A DNA stretch of 64,000 nt from Bacteroides sp. (GCA_030151635.1 JASLDF010000088.1:1-64000); one strand, 5' to 3'; counted from the stretch's first letter, positions 43,457 to 52,612 are shown. The notes: generated from the sequence alone by a model not told the origin. Numbers and translations: made by a program.

Positions 43457-44463
43457 ATAAAAAAATATTGATTACAGGAGCTAGCGGTTTTATAGGTAGC
43501 TTTATAACAGAATTGGCTGTAGATAGGGGATTCGATACGTATGCGGGAGTGAGAAAATCTAGCAGTAAGAAGTATTTATCTAAACCTGGAATTCAGTTCT
43601 TTGAATTAGATTTTTCTGATGAAGTAAGTTTTCGAAGTCAGCTTTCTAATTTTAAATCGAGTCATGGTACGTTCGATTATATCGTTCATTGCGCAGGTGT
43701 TACAAAATGCGTTAATAAGTCCGATTTTATAGATGTAAATTTCCTCCAAACCAAACTTTTTGTGGATACTTTACTTGATTTAGATATGATTCCTACTCAA
43801 TTTCTATACATCAGTACTTTGAGTGTATTTGGACCGATTCATGAAGATACCTATCAACCAATTTCTGAATTAGATGACCGTCAGCCGAATACGGCCTATG
43901 GAATGAGTAAGCTTAAATCTGAACAATATCTAGAAAGCAAAATTGATTTTCCTTACGTTATATTTCGACCTACAGGTGTTTATGGACCTCGTGAAGCCGA
44001 TTACTTCTTAATGTTTAAATCGATTAAAGGTTCGGTAGATTTTTCTGTTGGGTATAGAAAACAGGATTTGACCTTTGTTTATGTTAAAGATTTAGCCGAG
44101 GCTATATTCTTAGCCATAGATAAAAATGTAAAACAACGAGCTTATTTTTTAACTGATGGTGAAGTATATAGTAGTCGTACTTTTTCTGATTTAATACAAA
44201 GAGAACTTGGTAAAAAGTTTGTTCTTCATATAAAAAGTCCGCTGTTTGTTTTAAAAGTAATATCTTTGCTCGCTGAATTTTTTGCTTCTATATCTAAGAA
44301 AAGTAGCACTTTAAATTCTGATAAATATAAAATAATGAAGCAGCGTAATTGGCAGTGTGACATTACCCCTACCATTGAAGAACTAGGATATAAGCCTAAA
44401 TATAAATTGGAAGCGGGGGTAAAAGAGGCTGCACGCTGGTATAAAAGCGAAAAATGGATTTAG
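43453..44463 (+). CDS. NAD(P)-dependent epimerase/dehydratase (extended SDR)
   Basis: Extended short-chain dehydrogenase of 336 aa. ITGASGFIGSF at the N-terminus binds the dinucleotide, YGMSKLKSE supplies the catalytic Tyr/Lys (near residue 155), and RPTGVYGPRE follows. The substrate may be a nucleotide sugar. A lipid substrate is also possible, since bacterial ceramide reductase and related sterol/lipid enzymes belong here and the next gene is a lipid-phosphate family protein. It overlaps CDF by 4 and PAP2 by 10 bases. Confidence 0.85.
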   Translation: MNKKILITGASGFIGSFITELAVDRGFDTYAGVRKSSSKKYLSKPGIQFFELDFSDEVSFRSQLSNFKSSHGTFDYIVHCAGVTKCVNKSDFIDVNFLQTKLFVDTLLDLDMIPTQFLYISTLSVFGPIHEDTYQPISELDDRQPNTAYGMSKLKSEQYLESKIDFPYVIFRPTGVYGPREADYFLMFKSIKGSVDFSVGYRKQDLTFVYVKDLAEAIFLAIDKNVKQRAYFLTDGEVYSSRTFSDLIQRELGKKFVLHIKSPLFVLKVISLLAEFFASISKKSSTLNSDKYKIMKQRNWQCDITPTIEELGYKPKYKLEAGVKEAARWYKSEKWI

Positions 44464-45419
44464 ACTTGGTCAAAAAAACACCTTTGAAAGAAGGATTCTT
44501 AGCCGTTGAGAAAATATCTTTCCTCTATACTTTATTGACATCTATTTTGATTCTCTCCCTTTACGGAGATATGGATCACCCTTTAGAAATGTTGCTGGGG
44601 CGATTATTGATTGTTGCTATCACTTTACTATTGGTATTTATTAGTCGAAAATATCCATCTAAGTTGTTGGTTTTTCTGCGTATTGCCTTTCAGATGGGTT
44701 TGTTGTCCTATTGGTATCCAGATACCTACGAATTTAATCGTTTGTTTGTTAACTTAGACCACCTCTTTGCCTCTTTCGAGCAATCGATTTTTGGCTTTCA
44801 GCCTGCTATTCTTTTTAGTGAAACATATCCTATGGCTTGGTTGAGTGAAGCTCTTCATCTAGGATATTTTAGTTATTACCCTATGATTGCGGTTGTAACA
44901 ATCGCTTATTTCTTTGTGCGATTCAAAGAGTTTGATCGTGTTGCTTTCATTATTGTAGGTTCTTTTTTCTTGTATTACTTTTTATATATCTTCATACCTG
45001 TTGCTGGACCTCAATTCTACTTTCCTGCAATAGGTTGGGAGAGTGCTATGGACGGTGTTTTCCCTGCTTTAGGACATCACTTTTACGAATTGCCAGAGTT
45101 GCTTGCTGGTCCTGGATATGAAGATGGGCTGTTTTACAATTTAGTGAAGTCTTCTCAAGAGGCTGGTGAACGGCCTACTGCTGCATTTCCTAGTTCTCAT
45201 GTAGGTATATCTACTATTTTATTATTCTTATCCTATCGATTGAATAAAAAGTTAATGTTAGGTCTTTTACCCTTCTATATTTTGCTTTGTGGAGCTACGG
45301 TTTATATTCAAGCTCATTACGTTATTGATGTATTTGGAGGTTTGTTATCTGCTCTTATTATCTATCTAATTGTAGTTTGGGCCTACCATAAGTTTTTTTC
45401 CAAATCTAATTTATTGTAA
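44454..45419 (+). CDS. PAP2-superfamily membrane protein (phosphatidic acid phosphatase/Aur1-like)
   Basis: Integral membrane protein of 321 aa with about six to eight membrane segments. The phosphatase motifs are GERPTAAFPSSHVG (residues about 236-249, SGH-type with His) and IQAHYVIDVFGG (about 285-296, HxxxD). The layout with C-terminal motifs resembles PAP2_3 (Aur1/inositolphosphotransferase-like) proteins, so it could be a lipid phosphatase or a head-group transferase. It is translationally coupled to the epimerase, suggesting a shared lipid or sugar-lipid pathway. Confidence 0.82.
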   Translation: MDLDLVKKTPLKEGFLAVEKISFLYTLLTSILILSLYGDMDHPLEMLLGRLLIVAITLLLVFISRKYPSKLLVFLRIAFQMGLLSYWYPDTYEFNRLFVNLDHLFASFEQSIFGFQPAILFSETYPMAWLSEALHLGYFSYYPMIAVVTIAYFFVRFKEFDRVAFIIVGSFFLYYFLYIFIPVAGPQFYFPAIGWESAMDGVFPALGHHFYELPELLAGPGYEDGLFYNLVKSSQEAGERPTAAFPSSHVGISTILLFLSYRLNKKLMLGLLPFYILLCGATVYIQAHYVIDVFGGLLSALIIYLIVVWAYHKFFSKSNLL

Positions 45420-45480
45420 AATTTAGATTTTTCTATAGCCATATTTACAGGTTTGTATTAGTGGCTTGTGGAGTTGAATC

Positions 45481-45543
45481 TCTTTCTTACAAAGGAAGGT
45501 GTGTCCTCTTTCAAAGAGAACAGAGTTCTCTTAGTAAGACAAC
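45481..45543. repeat. array B: three 19-nt imperfect palindromes at exact 22-nt spacing
   Basis: Units at 45481-45499, 45503-45521 and 45525-45543 are separated by TGT and AGA. GTCCTCTTTCAAAGAGAAC and GTTCTCTTAGTAAGACAAC share the form GTTnTCTT-nnn-AAGAnnAC with array A at 12864-12948. AGAGAAC-AGA-GTTCTCT is a perfect hairpin bridging units 2 and 3. It is followed by CTTCATAGGGCATA (45549-45562), a near copy of the sequence after array A, and then by a terminator. It lies between the convergent PAP2 and typA genes. Confidence 0.75.
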
Positions 45544-45587
45544 TCCCTCTTCATAGGGCATAGGCTTTGATCCTATATTTGTGCAAT

Positions 45588-45625
45588 AAAAAAAGAGTTA
45601 TTCCGAGAGGAATAACTCTTTTTAA
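45588..45625. terminator. bidirectional intrinsic terminator of typA
   Basis: AAAAAGAGTTATTCC and GGAATAACTCTTTTT form a perfect 15-bp stem around GAGA, with A and T tracts on both sides. It ends typA on the minus strand and could end the PAP2 operon on the plus strand. Confidence 0.92.
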
Positions 45626-45645
45626 ATATGGTATAAACTAACGAA

Positions 45646-47445
45646 TTAGTTTTTGTTTAATCTCTTTCTAGCATTTTCATCAAGAACAACTTTACGCATT
45701 CTCATGTGGTTAGGAGTAACTTCCACGAACTCATCTTCCTTGATGTATTCCAAAGCTTCTTCAAGAGAAAATTGGATTGGAGGAGTAAGAGCAGCTTTGT
45801 CATCAGAACCTGAAGCACGCATATTTGTTAGTTTTTTAGATTTAGTTACATTGATAACCAAGTCTTTTTCATGGATATGCTCACCAACAACTTGACCAGC
45901 ATATACATCGTCTTGAGGGAAGATAAAGAACTTACCTCTATCTTGTAGTTTATCAATTGCATAAGCAAAAGCAGTACCCGCTTCCATTGCAATCATTGAA
46001 CCATTATTTCTACGTTCAATTGTTCCTTTGTATGGTTGGTATTCTTGGAATCTGTGTGCCATGATAGCTTCACCAGCAGACGCTGTAAGTACGTTAGTAC
46101 GAAGACCAATGATACCTCTTGAAGGAATGTTGAATTGTAAGTTGATACGGTCGCCTGTATTCTCCATAAAGGTCATTTCACCTTTACGACGAGTAACAAG
46201 GTCGATCATTTTACTTGCATAAACTTCAGGAACGTTGATTGTTAGTTCTTCAATAGGTTCGTTTTTATGACCATCAATTTCTTTGAAAATAACTTGTGGT
46301 TGACCTACTTGAAGCTCGTAACCTTCACGACGCATTGTTTCAATAAGAACAGAAAGGTGAAGTACACCACGTCCAGAAACAATCCATTTGCCATCTTCGT
46401 CACTTCTAGCAACACGAAGAGCAAGGTTTTTGTCTAATTCTTTGTCTAATCTCTCTTGGATGTGTCTAGATGTAACAAATTTACCATCTTGACCAAAGAA
46501 AGGAGAATCGTTAATTGAGAATAACATACTCATTGTAGGTTCGTCAATTGTGATTCTTGGTAGTGGTTCTGGGTTTTCTGCATCACATACAGAGTCACCA
46601 ATATCAAAACCATCAATACCTACAATCGCACAAATATCTCCAGAAGATACTTCTGTTGTTTTGATACGACCAAGTCCTTCGAAAACATGAAGCTCCTTAA
46701 TCTTAGATTTAACTATAGAACCATCACGTTTAGCAAGTGTAATAGGCATACCTTCTTTTAAAGTACCTCTGTGTACACGTCCTATTGCAATACGGCCAGT
46801 GTATGCTGAGTAGTCTAAAGACGTAATCAACATTTGAGGAGTACCTTCAAGAATTTCTGGAGCAGGAATATTGCTAACAATAGAGTCTAGAAGAGGGAAG
46901 ATACTGTCGGTTTGTTTTTTCCAATCTGTGCTCATCCAATTGTTTTTCGCAGAACCATATAGAACTGGGAAATTTAATTGTTCTTCTGTAGCATCTAGGT
47001 TGAACATTAAGTCGAATACCATTTCGTAAACTTCGTCAGGACGACAGTTTTGTTTGTCTACCTTATTAACGACAACGATTGGTTTTAGCCCAATTTGAAG
47101 TGCTTTTTGAAGCACAAATCTAGTTTGAGGCATTGGACCTTCGAACGCATCTACAAGAAGGATACATCCGTCTGCCATATTTAGAACACGTTCCACTTCT
47201 CCACCGAAGTCACTGTGCCCAGGAGTATCAATAATATTGATTTTTGTACCTTTGTAATTGATTGATACGTTTTTCGAAAGGATAGTAATACCTCTTTCTC
47301 TTTCAATGTCATTGTTATCCAAAATTAACTCACCACCATCTTGGTTGTCTCTAAACAATTGACCAGCAGAAAGCATACGGTCTACAAGGGTGGTTTTACC
47401 ATGATCGACATGGGCAATGATTGCAATATTTCTAATGTTTTGCAT
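45646..47445 (-). CDS. typA: ribosome-associated GTPase TypA/BipA
   Basis: Translational GTPase of 599 aa involved in ribosome assembly and stress adaptation. G1 is [13 protein letters not shown]2 [12 protein letters not shown]3 [15 protein letters not shown] and G4 VVNKVDKQ, followed by EF-G-like domains III and V and the BipA C-terminal domain. The start is the ATG at 47445 ([16 protein letters not shown]), the normal family N-terminus. The longer reading from TTG at 47469 uses bases of the -7 element 47467-47474 as its start codon and cannot be in the message. Confidence 0.97.
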   Translation of the reverse strand: MQNIRNIAIIAHVDHGKTTLVDRMLSAGQLFRDNQDGGELILDNNDIERERGITILSKNVSINYKGTKINIIDTPGHSDFGGEVERVLNMADGCILLVDAFEGPMPQTRFVLQKALQIGLKPIVVVNKVDKQNCRPDEVYEMVFDLMFNLDATEEQLNFPVLYGSAKNNWMSTDWKKQTDSIFPLLDSIVSNIPAPEILEGTPQMLITSLDYSAYTGRIAIGRVHRGTLKEGMPITLAKRDGSIVKSKIKELHVFEGLGRIKTTEVSSGDICAIVGIDGFDIGDSVCDAENPEPLPRITIDEPTMSMLFSINDSPFFGQDGKFVTSRHIQERLDKELDKNLALRVARSDEDGKWIVSGRGVLHLSVLIETMRREGYELQVGQPQVIFKEIDGHKNEPIEELTINVPEVYASKMIDLVTRRKGEMTFMENTGDRINLQFNIPSRGIIGLRTNVLTASAGEAIMAHRFQEYQPYKGTIERRNNGSMIAMEAGTAFAYAIDKLQDRGKFFIFPQDDVYAGQVVGEHIHEKDLVINVTKSKKLTNMRASGSDDKAALTPPIQFSLEEALEYIKEDEFVEVTPNHMRMRKVVLDENARKRLNKN

Positions 47446-47466
47446 ATAATACCTATTATTTGAGGG

Positions 47467-47474
47467 CAAAGTTA
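47467..47474 (-). promoter_or_regulatory. -7 element for typA
   Basis: CAAAGTTA reads TAACTTTG on the minus strand, an exact TAnnTTTG match, 22 bases upstream of the ATG at 47445. Confidence 0.65.
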
Positions 47475-47548
47475 CTAAATTTCGATTAGATAATGATAAA
47501 AGATTGAATATTTCTGATAATCATTATGGTATATTAAAATAGAATCTA

Positions 47549-47556
47549 TATCTTTG
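47549..47556 (+). promoter_or_regulatory. -7 element for rpsO
   Basis: TATCTTTG matches TAnnTTTG, 38 bases upstream of the rpsO ATG. It is divergent from the typA promoter. Confidence 0.6.
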
Positions 47557-47593
47557 CACCCTTGAATAATAATTTATAAAAAGCTAAAAAATT

Positions 47594-47863
47594 ATGTATT
47601 TAGACGTAGCTAAAAAGCAAGAAATCTTTGCGAAGTACGGAAAGTCTAACTCTGATACTGGCTCAGCTGAGGCCCAGATAGCATTGTTCTCATACCGTAT
47701 TTCTCACCTAACTGAGCACATGAAGCTCAACAGAAAAGATTATAGTACAGAGAGAGCTTTAACAGGATTAGTAGGTAAACGTCGTGGTTTACTTAATTAC
47801 CTTAAAGACAACGATATCGAAAGATACCGTGAAATCATTAAAGCTCTTGGACTTAGAAGATAA
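47594..47863 (+). CDS. rpsO: 30S ribosomal protein S15
   Basis: Primary 16S rRNA-binding protein of 89 aa, exactly the usual length. Diagnostic stretches are DTGSAEAQIALFSYRISHLT and the C-terminal GLVGKRRGLLNYLK. It is monocistronic: own promoter at 47549-47556 and terminator at 47897-47926. The pnp gene that follows it in many bacteria is absent here. Confidence 0.98.
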   Translation: MYLDVAKKQEIFAKYGKSNSDTGSAEAQIALFSYRISHLTEHMKLNRKDYSTERALTGLVGKRRGLLNYLKDNDIERYREIIKALGLRR

Positions 47864-47896
47864 TATTTCATATTATCGTTTAGGCGAAGAATTTGA

Positions 47897-47926
47897 AAAG
47901 CTCCTTTTTAATAAAGGAGCTTTTTC
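47897..47926 (+). terminator. terminator of rpsO
   Basis: AAAGCTCCTTT and AAAGGAGCTTT form an 11-bp stem with a 6-nt loop, followed by T5. It lies 33 bases after the rpsO stop and upstream of the next promoter. Confidence 0.9.
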
Positions 47927-47944
47927 TATTTGTATAGGTTAAAG

Positions 47945-47975
47945 TTGGCTTAGAATAAAGAATTGTCTATTTTTG
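47945..47975 (+). promoter_or_regulatory. promoter of the DUF4254 to ABC exporter operon
   Basis: TTGG at 47945-47948 and TATTTTTG at 47968-47975 are separated by 19 bases, close to the Bacteroidota -33/-7 arrangement. The inferred leader is about 95 nt. It contains a weak inverted repeat (TAGTGAT at 48027 and ATCACTA at 48052) of unknown meaning. Confidence 0.7.
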
Positions 47976-48074
47976 CCAAACTAATCCTGATATTACTATC
48001 GAAGAAATTGAATGTAATTGCGTGGATAGTGATGTATTAACTTTATATTTAATCACTAAATCAAAAATTGAATT

Positions 48075-48680
48075 ATGAAATTTACTAATCTTTGTAATGA
48101 GATCTTTTTAAAAGCAACTACAGATTATCACATAACAGATAGCGTTGACGCAAGCATAAATAACACTTATGAACTGAAAACCATTGAGTATTATTTATAT
48201 TTGAAGAATTGGATAGATGCTGTACAATGGCATTTTGAAGATATTATTCGTGATCCGAATATTGATCCAGTTGAAGCTTTGAAGCTGAAAAGAAGAATTG
48301 ATAAGTCTAACCAAGATCGTACAGACCTAGTTGAACTTATTGATAGCTATTTTTTGGATAAATATAAATCTGTTAAAAAGGTAGCAGAGGCTACAATTAA
48401 TACAGAAAGTCCTGCATGGGCTATTGATAGATTGTCAATCCTTACATTGAAAATCTACCACATGCAAGAAGAAGTTAATAGAACTGATGTTTCAAAAGAA
48501 CACCACGATCAGTGTCAAACTAAACTAAACGTTTTGCTAGAACAACGAACAGATCTTTGCACAGCAATTGATCAGCTTATTGAAGATATCGAAGCTGGAA
48601 AAAAATACATGAAAGTTTACAAACAAATGAAAATGTATAATGACCCTGCTTTGAATCCTGTTCTTTACGCAAAGAAATAA
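48075..48680 (+). CDS. DUF4254 protein, first gene of the LPS-core-like operon
   Basis: Soluble, mostly helical protein of 201 aa. The strongly conserved stretch is SPAWAIDRLSILTLKIYHMQ (residues about 113-132), the hallmark of DUF4254. No signal peptide or enzymatic motif is visible, and it has no known function that I can state. In Bacteroidota it is regularly next to GT9 transferases and InaA-type kinases, as here, so a role as an accessory or unrecognised enzyme in lipo-oligosaccharide assembly is plausible. The gap to the GT9 gene is 12 bases. Confidence 0.82.
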   Translation: MKFTNLCNEIFLKATTDYHITDSVDASINNTYELKTIEYYLYLKNWIDAVQWHFEDIIRDPNIDPVEALKLKRRIDKSNQDRTDLVELIDSYFLDKYKSVKKVAEATINTESPAWAIDRLSILTLKIYHMQEEVNRTDVSKEHHDQCQTKLNVLLEQRTDLCTAIDQLIEDIEAGKKYMKVYKQMKMYNDPALNPVLYAKK

Positions 48681-48692
48681 TCAAACTAACAT

Positions 48693-49730
48693 ATGGCACG
48701 TATATTAATTATACGATTTTCGGCTATTGGAGACGTTGCAATGATTGCACCTATTGTGCATTCATTGGCGACTCAATACCCTCAACATGAAATTACGGTA
48801 TTGAGCCGTTCGGCTTTATATCCAATTTTTAAAGAAGTTCCTTCAAATGTTCACTTCTTAGGTGTGGATTTGAAAGGAGATTATCATGGTATATCAGGAC
48901 TAAATAAGCTTTATAAAAAGCTGAAAGATATGAAATTTGACTACGTAGCCGATTTTCATAATGTGTTAAGATCTAAATACCTAGGTTTTAGATTTAAATT
49001 GTCTGGTATTCCAGTTGTGACTTTAGATAAAGGTCGTGCCGGTAAGAATAAACTTGTACGTCGCAGAAATAAAGTTTTTAAACGTCAAAAGAATCTGTTC
49101 CAACGTTATACAGATGTCCTAGATAAGTTAGGCTTGCCTATTTCTGCTAACTTCGATTCTATTTATGGAGAAGGTCGTGGCGATTTTTCTCAAATAAAAG
49201 AAGTTGTTGGAGAGAAGACTCAAAAATGGTTAGGTATTGCTCCTTTTGCACAGCATAAAGGAAAAATCTACCCTGTTGAAAAAATGGAGAAAATAGTGGC
49301 TCATTTTGCGAAAGATAAGCGAGTTAAGATTTTCCTATTTGGAGGCGGTGCTAAAGAAGAGGCTGTCTTTAATGATTGGGTTGCTAAATATCCTCAGGTA
49401 ATGTCTATGATTGGACGCCTTAATATGGAAAAAGAGCTTATCTTGATGAGTTATTTAGACCTGATGTTGTCTATGGATTCGTCTAATATGCACTTGGCGT
49501 CTTTAGTAAATACTCCAGTGTTATCTATTTGGGGTGCTACTCATCCATATGCAGGTTTCTTAGGTTGGAAGCAATTACCAACAAATACAATTCAGATTGA
49601 AGATCTACCTTGTCGACCTTGTTCTGTTTATGGACAGAAGGAGTGTTATAGAAAAGACTATGCTTGCTTGAATAGAATCAAGCCAGAGGTTATCATTGAT
49701 CGTATTGAGAGAGACTTTAGCTTGTCTTAA
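48693..49730 (+). CDS. glycosyltransferase family 9 protein
   Basis: GT-B glycosyltransferase of 345 aa related to ADP-heptose LPS heptosyltransferases. The N-terminal motif is ILIIRFSAIGDVAMIAPIV and the C-terminal donor site is LMLSMDSSNMHLASLVNTPVLSIWGATHP (of which MDSSNMHLA is the key part). A C-terminal cysteine cluster, DLPCRPCSVYGQKECYRKDYAC, of which CRPCSVYGQKEC is most striking, may bind metal. Bacteroidota inner cores often lack heptose, so the donor sugar is not inferred. It probably extends the Kdo-lipid A core on the cytoplasmic face. Confidence 0.88.
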   Translation: MARILIIRFSAIGDVAMIAPIVHSLATQYPQHEITVLSRSALYPIFKEVPSNVHFLGVDLKGDYHGISGLNKLYKKLKDMKFDYVADFHNVLRSKYLGFRFKLSGIPVVTLDKGRAGKNKLVRRRNKVFKRQKNLFQRYTDVLDKLGLPISANFDSIYGEGRGDFSQIKEVVGEKTQKWLGIAPFAQHKGKIYPVEKMEKIVAHFAKDKRVKIFLFGGGAKEEAVFNDWVAKYPQVMSMIGRLNMEKELILMSYLDLMLSMDSSNMHLASLVNTPVLSIWGATHPYAGFLGWKQLPTNTIQIEDLPCRPCSVYGQKECYRKDYACLNRIKPEVIIDRIERDFSLS

Positions 49731-49752
49731 GTGCTCCCTCTGATTATTTTAT

Positions 49753-50502
49753 ATGTATAAAACATTATTAAACCCTAAGTATAATAACTTAAAAACGTTT
49801 GTTGATCGTATTCCCGAAATATTCGAAGATACTGGCGAAGTTATTTATACGGGTAGAAACTTAATAAAAGTGTTTGATGTTGACGGTCTAAAAGTCAACG
49901 TCAAACGCTATGCTATCCCTATTTTCTTTAATAAAATTGCTTATTCATTTTTCAGGATGCCTAAAGGTTTAAGAGCCTATAAGTATCCTTATGTGTTGTT
50001 GGATAAAGGTATTAATACGCCTGAACCTATAGCATATATTGAAGAAAGAAAGCTAGGCTTAATTCGTCATTCATACTTTATTAGTATCCAATCTCCTTTT
50101 ACGTCATACTTGTATGAAATAGGGAATCTGGAGGTAGAGGAAATTGAGGGTTTGGCTAAAGCGTTAGCCCTTTTCACTTCGGATATGCATAAAAAAGGTG
50201 TTTATCATAAAGATTATTCGCCTGGAAATATTCTTTGTGGCTTAGAGGGTGGAGAACCTTCTTTTACTTTGGTAGATATTAATAGAATGCGCTTTGGAGA
50301 GGTTACTCTTGAGGAAGGGTGTGCAAACTTTGCACGTCTTTGGGGGCAACCTTCATTCTTTAGATATATGGCAGAAGTCTATGCTAAAGACCAAAATGCT
50401 GATGTGGAATACTGTACAGAGCGAATCATGCATTATCGTACTAAATTCTGGAAAAGCTTCTCGAAGCGCAAGAAAATTAAATATAACTTGAAGTATGAGT
50501 AA
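49753..50502 (+). CDS. InaA/KdkA-type lipopolysaccharide core kinase
   Basis: Small protein kinase-fold enzyme of 249 aa. VNVKRYAIP carries the likely ATP lysine (near residue 54), HKDYSPGNILC is the catalytic loop (Asp and Asn, about 153-163) and LVDINRM replaces the DFG segment. This is the pattern of Kdo kinase and WaaP/InaA enzymes. Since Bacteroidota cores commonly carry a phosphorylated single Kdo, Kdo 4-kinase is the best guess, with heptose/hexose kinase as alternative. It overlaps the next gene by 8 bases, or abuts it if the ATG at 50504 is used. Confidence 0.85.
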   Translation: MYKTLLNPKYNNLKTFVDRIPEIFEDTGEVIYTGRNLIKVFDVDGLKVNVKRYAIPIFFNKIAYSFFRMPKGLRAYKYPYVLLDKGINTPEPIAYIEERKLGLIRHSYFISIQSPFTSYLYEIGNLEVEEIEGLAKALALFTSDMHKKGVYHKDYSPGNILCGLEGGEPSFTLVDINRMRFGEVTLEEGCANFARLWGQPSFFRYMAEVYAKDQNADVEYCTERIMHYRTKFWKSFSKRKKIKYNLKYE

Positions 50503-51556
50503 TATGAAGGTTGTTTTGTTTTGTGAAAACAAGTATGCAATTGATATACTTTACCCACTCTACAAATTTGCAAAACAGGTTGGATATGATACGTTGTGGT
50601 ATGTTCATGCACCCAAAATCAGCCTTGAACAATTTACTCACAAGGATGAGGTATCCTACACTCAATCCATACAAGAAGTCTATAATTATATGCCCGATGT
50701 GGTATATGTTCCTGGAAATATTGTTCCGTATTATTTGTCGGGGGTAAAAGTTCAGGTATTTCATGGCTATGCTGCCGAGAAAAAAGACCATTGGGTAATT
50801 CGTCGTTACTTTGATTTGTATTTGACTCAAGGTCCATATTTTACTGCTAAATTTAAAGAGTTAGCAAAAAAATACAAAGATTTTGATGTCGTTGAGACGG
50901 GGTGGACAAAACAAGATTGGATTAAAAAGAATCTTCATACTTTCGAAGGAGAAAAACAGTCTATCTTAACAGAGCATAGAAAAGAAAGAGTGGTATTATA
51001 TGCTCCTACTTTTTCTCCCTCACTAACATCAATACCTCATATTAAAGAGGATTTGATAAAATTAGTTCACAAAGAATCTGTGGTCTTAATTATTAAGCTA
51101 CACCCATTGACACGTCAGGAATGGGTTGAAGAATATAAAGAACTTGCTAGGAAAGAAGAGCATGTTATTTTCGCAACGGAAAATAATGTAACTAAGTATC
51201 AGCTGATGTCCGATGTCATGATAAGTGATACTTCATCGACTGTTTATGAGTTCTTGTTGTTAAGTAAACCTGTTATTACGCTAAATACAATTTCTAAAGC
51301 TGTATATTGGACGGATATTAAAGATGCTAGTGAGCTTCTCTTAGCTTTTGATATTGCTTTGAACGATCCGGAAGCTATCCAAAAAAGAAAGTGGATTGTA
51401 GATAACTATGATCCTTATATGGACGGCAAGGTTTGTGAACGTATGTTTAAAGCTGTACAGGATTATATAGATGAAAATGGTGTACCTTCGGTTCGAAAAT
51501 TGAACTTATGGAGAAAGTATACCAGTATTAAAACTTTTGGAAAGATTAAACGATGA
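50495..51556 (+). CDS. CDP-glycerol glycerophosphotransferase-type enzyme (TagB/TagF family)
   Basis: Enzyme of 353 aa of the family that moves glycerol phosphate from CDP-glycerol to a lipid-linked sugar or polymer. Visible motifs: QVFHGYAAEKK with His90 (catalytic His in HGxxxKK), VVLYAPTF, LIIKLHP and ISDTSSTVYEFLLLSKPVI (Asp-Tyr/Ser-Ser-like donor site). There is no membrane segment. In Gram-positives it builds teichoic acids; here, with an LPS kinase and exporter, it would decorate the core. The actual CDP-alcohol is open because an aminotransferase gene follows. It overlaps that gene by 4 bases. Confidence 0.85.
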   Translation: MSNMKVVLFCENKYAIDILYPLYKFAKQVGYDTLWYVHAPKISLEQFTHKDEVSYTQSIQEVYNYMPDVVYVPGNIVPYYLSGVKVQVFHGYAAEKKDHWVIRRYFDLYLTQGPYFTAKFKELAKKYKDFDVVETGWTKQDWIKKNLHTFEGEKQSILTEHRKERVVLYAPTFSPSLTSIPHIKEDLIKLVHKESVVLIIKLHPLTRQEWVEEYKELARKEEHVIFATENNVTKYQLMSDVMISDTSSTVYEFLLLSKPVITLNTISKAVYWTDIKDASELLLAFDIALNDPEAIQKRKWIVDNYDPYMDGKVCERMFKAVQDYIDENGVPSVRKLNLWRKYTSIKTFGKIKR

Positions 51557-52608
51557 TAAATACAATGAAACTATTTGTATTCCCCGGTAATATAGAGGAA
51601 GATATTTTAGCAATCGGTGCACAGCAGCTGCCATATATGAGAACTCCATTCTTTTCTTCAATCGTAAAGGAATCGGAATCAATTATAAAACATCTTTTTG
51701 GTTGCACTACTGGTTGTGTTATTCCCTTAACGGCTTCGGGAACCGGAGCAATGGATGCAGTTGTTACAAATTATGTAACAACACGTGGCAAGTCTTTGGT
51801 TATTGCTGGAGGCTCATTTGGATATCGCTGGGAATCGTTGTGTAAGTATTATAGCCATGACTGTTTTACGCATAAAGTTGATTTCTGTAAAGATATTGAT
51901 TATAAGTCTCTTGAAGAGGATATTATTCGTGAAAAACCAGAAACTTTATTGTGTCAACAGCATGAAACATCTACAGGTCAATTGTTTGATTTAGTTAAAA
52001 TTGGAGCTCTGTGTCGAAAGTACAATGTTTCTTTGGTAGTTGATGCCATAAGCTCTTTCCTTTCGGAACCATTGCACATGGATGAAATGGGAATTGATAT
52101 TTGCATAACAAGTAGCCAAAAAGGATTGAATATTTTACCAGGTATTTCATTGATTGTATTGTCTGAACGTTTGGTTGAGTATGATTTTGCTAACACTAAT
52201 TATTACTTTGACTTTAAGGAGAATTTAAAGAACTTGACTCGTGGACAAACTCCTTTCAGTCCTGCTACAAGCATCTTTTTACAACTTAATGAACGATTGA
52301 AAAGACTGTCAAAATTTAACATTGAAGATATCATTTTAAAAGTAAGACAAAAAGCTCTGTTTTTTAGAGGACTTTGTGATACTTATGGTTGGAGTTATCC
52401 TGCAGAAGTTCCAGCTAACTGTATTACGGGTTTTTTTGTATCGCATAATGGTGATATTATGTTTGAAGAGTTAATGAAAAAAGGCTTTTGCATTATGCCT
52501 GGTGGAACTCCGAACTATTTTAGAGTATCTCACTTGGGGGTTCAATCTGAAGAAGATCTGGTTGAATTAGCAAAGGCTATTCATAAAATAGAAACCTTAA
52601 ATCGTTAA
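51553..52608 (+). CDS. class V PLP aminotransferase, PhnW/AepZ-like
   Basis: Fold-type I aminotransferase of 351 aa. PLP contacts are the ASGTGAMDAV loop (residues 61-70), VVDAISSF (Asp164) and SSQKGLNILPG (Lys190). The stretches QQHETSTGQLFDLVKIG and KKGFCIMPGGTPNYFRVSHLG resemble 2-aminoethylphosphonate-pyruvate transaminase. It could produce or consume an amino-alcohol head group: aminoethylphosphonate from phosphonoacetaldehyde, or an amino derivative of a triose phosphate. No phosphoenolpyruvate mutase or phosphonopyruvate decarboxylase is in the window. It is 4 bases from the cytidylyltransferase gene. Confidence 0.82.
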   Translation: MINTMKLFVFPGNIEEDILAIGAQQLPYMRTPFFSSIVKESESIIKHLFGCTTGCVIPLTASGTGAMDAVVTNYVTTRGKSLVIAGGSFGYRWESLCKYYSHDCFTHKVDFCKDIDYKSLEEDIIREKPETLLCQQHETSTGQLFDLVKIGALCRKYNVSLVVDAISSFLSEPLHMDEMGIDICITSSQKGLNILPGISLIVLSERLVEYDFANTNYYFDFKENLKNLTRGQTPFSPATSIFLQLNERLKRLSKFNIEDIILKVRQKALFFRGLCDTYGWSYPAEVPANCITGFFVSHNGDIMFEELMKKGFCIMPGGTPNYFRVSHLGVQSEEDLVELAKAIHKIETLNR

Positions 52609-52612
52609 TGTT

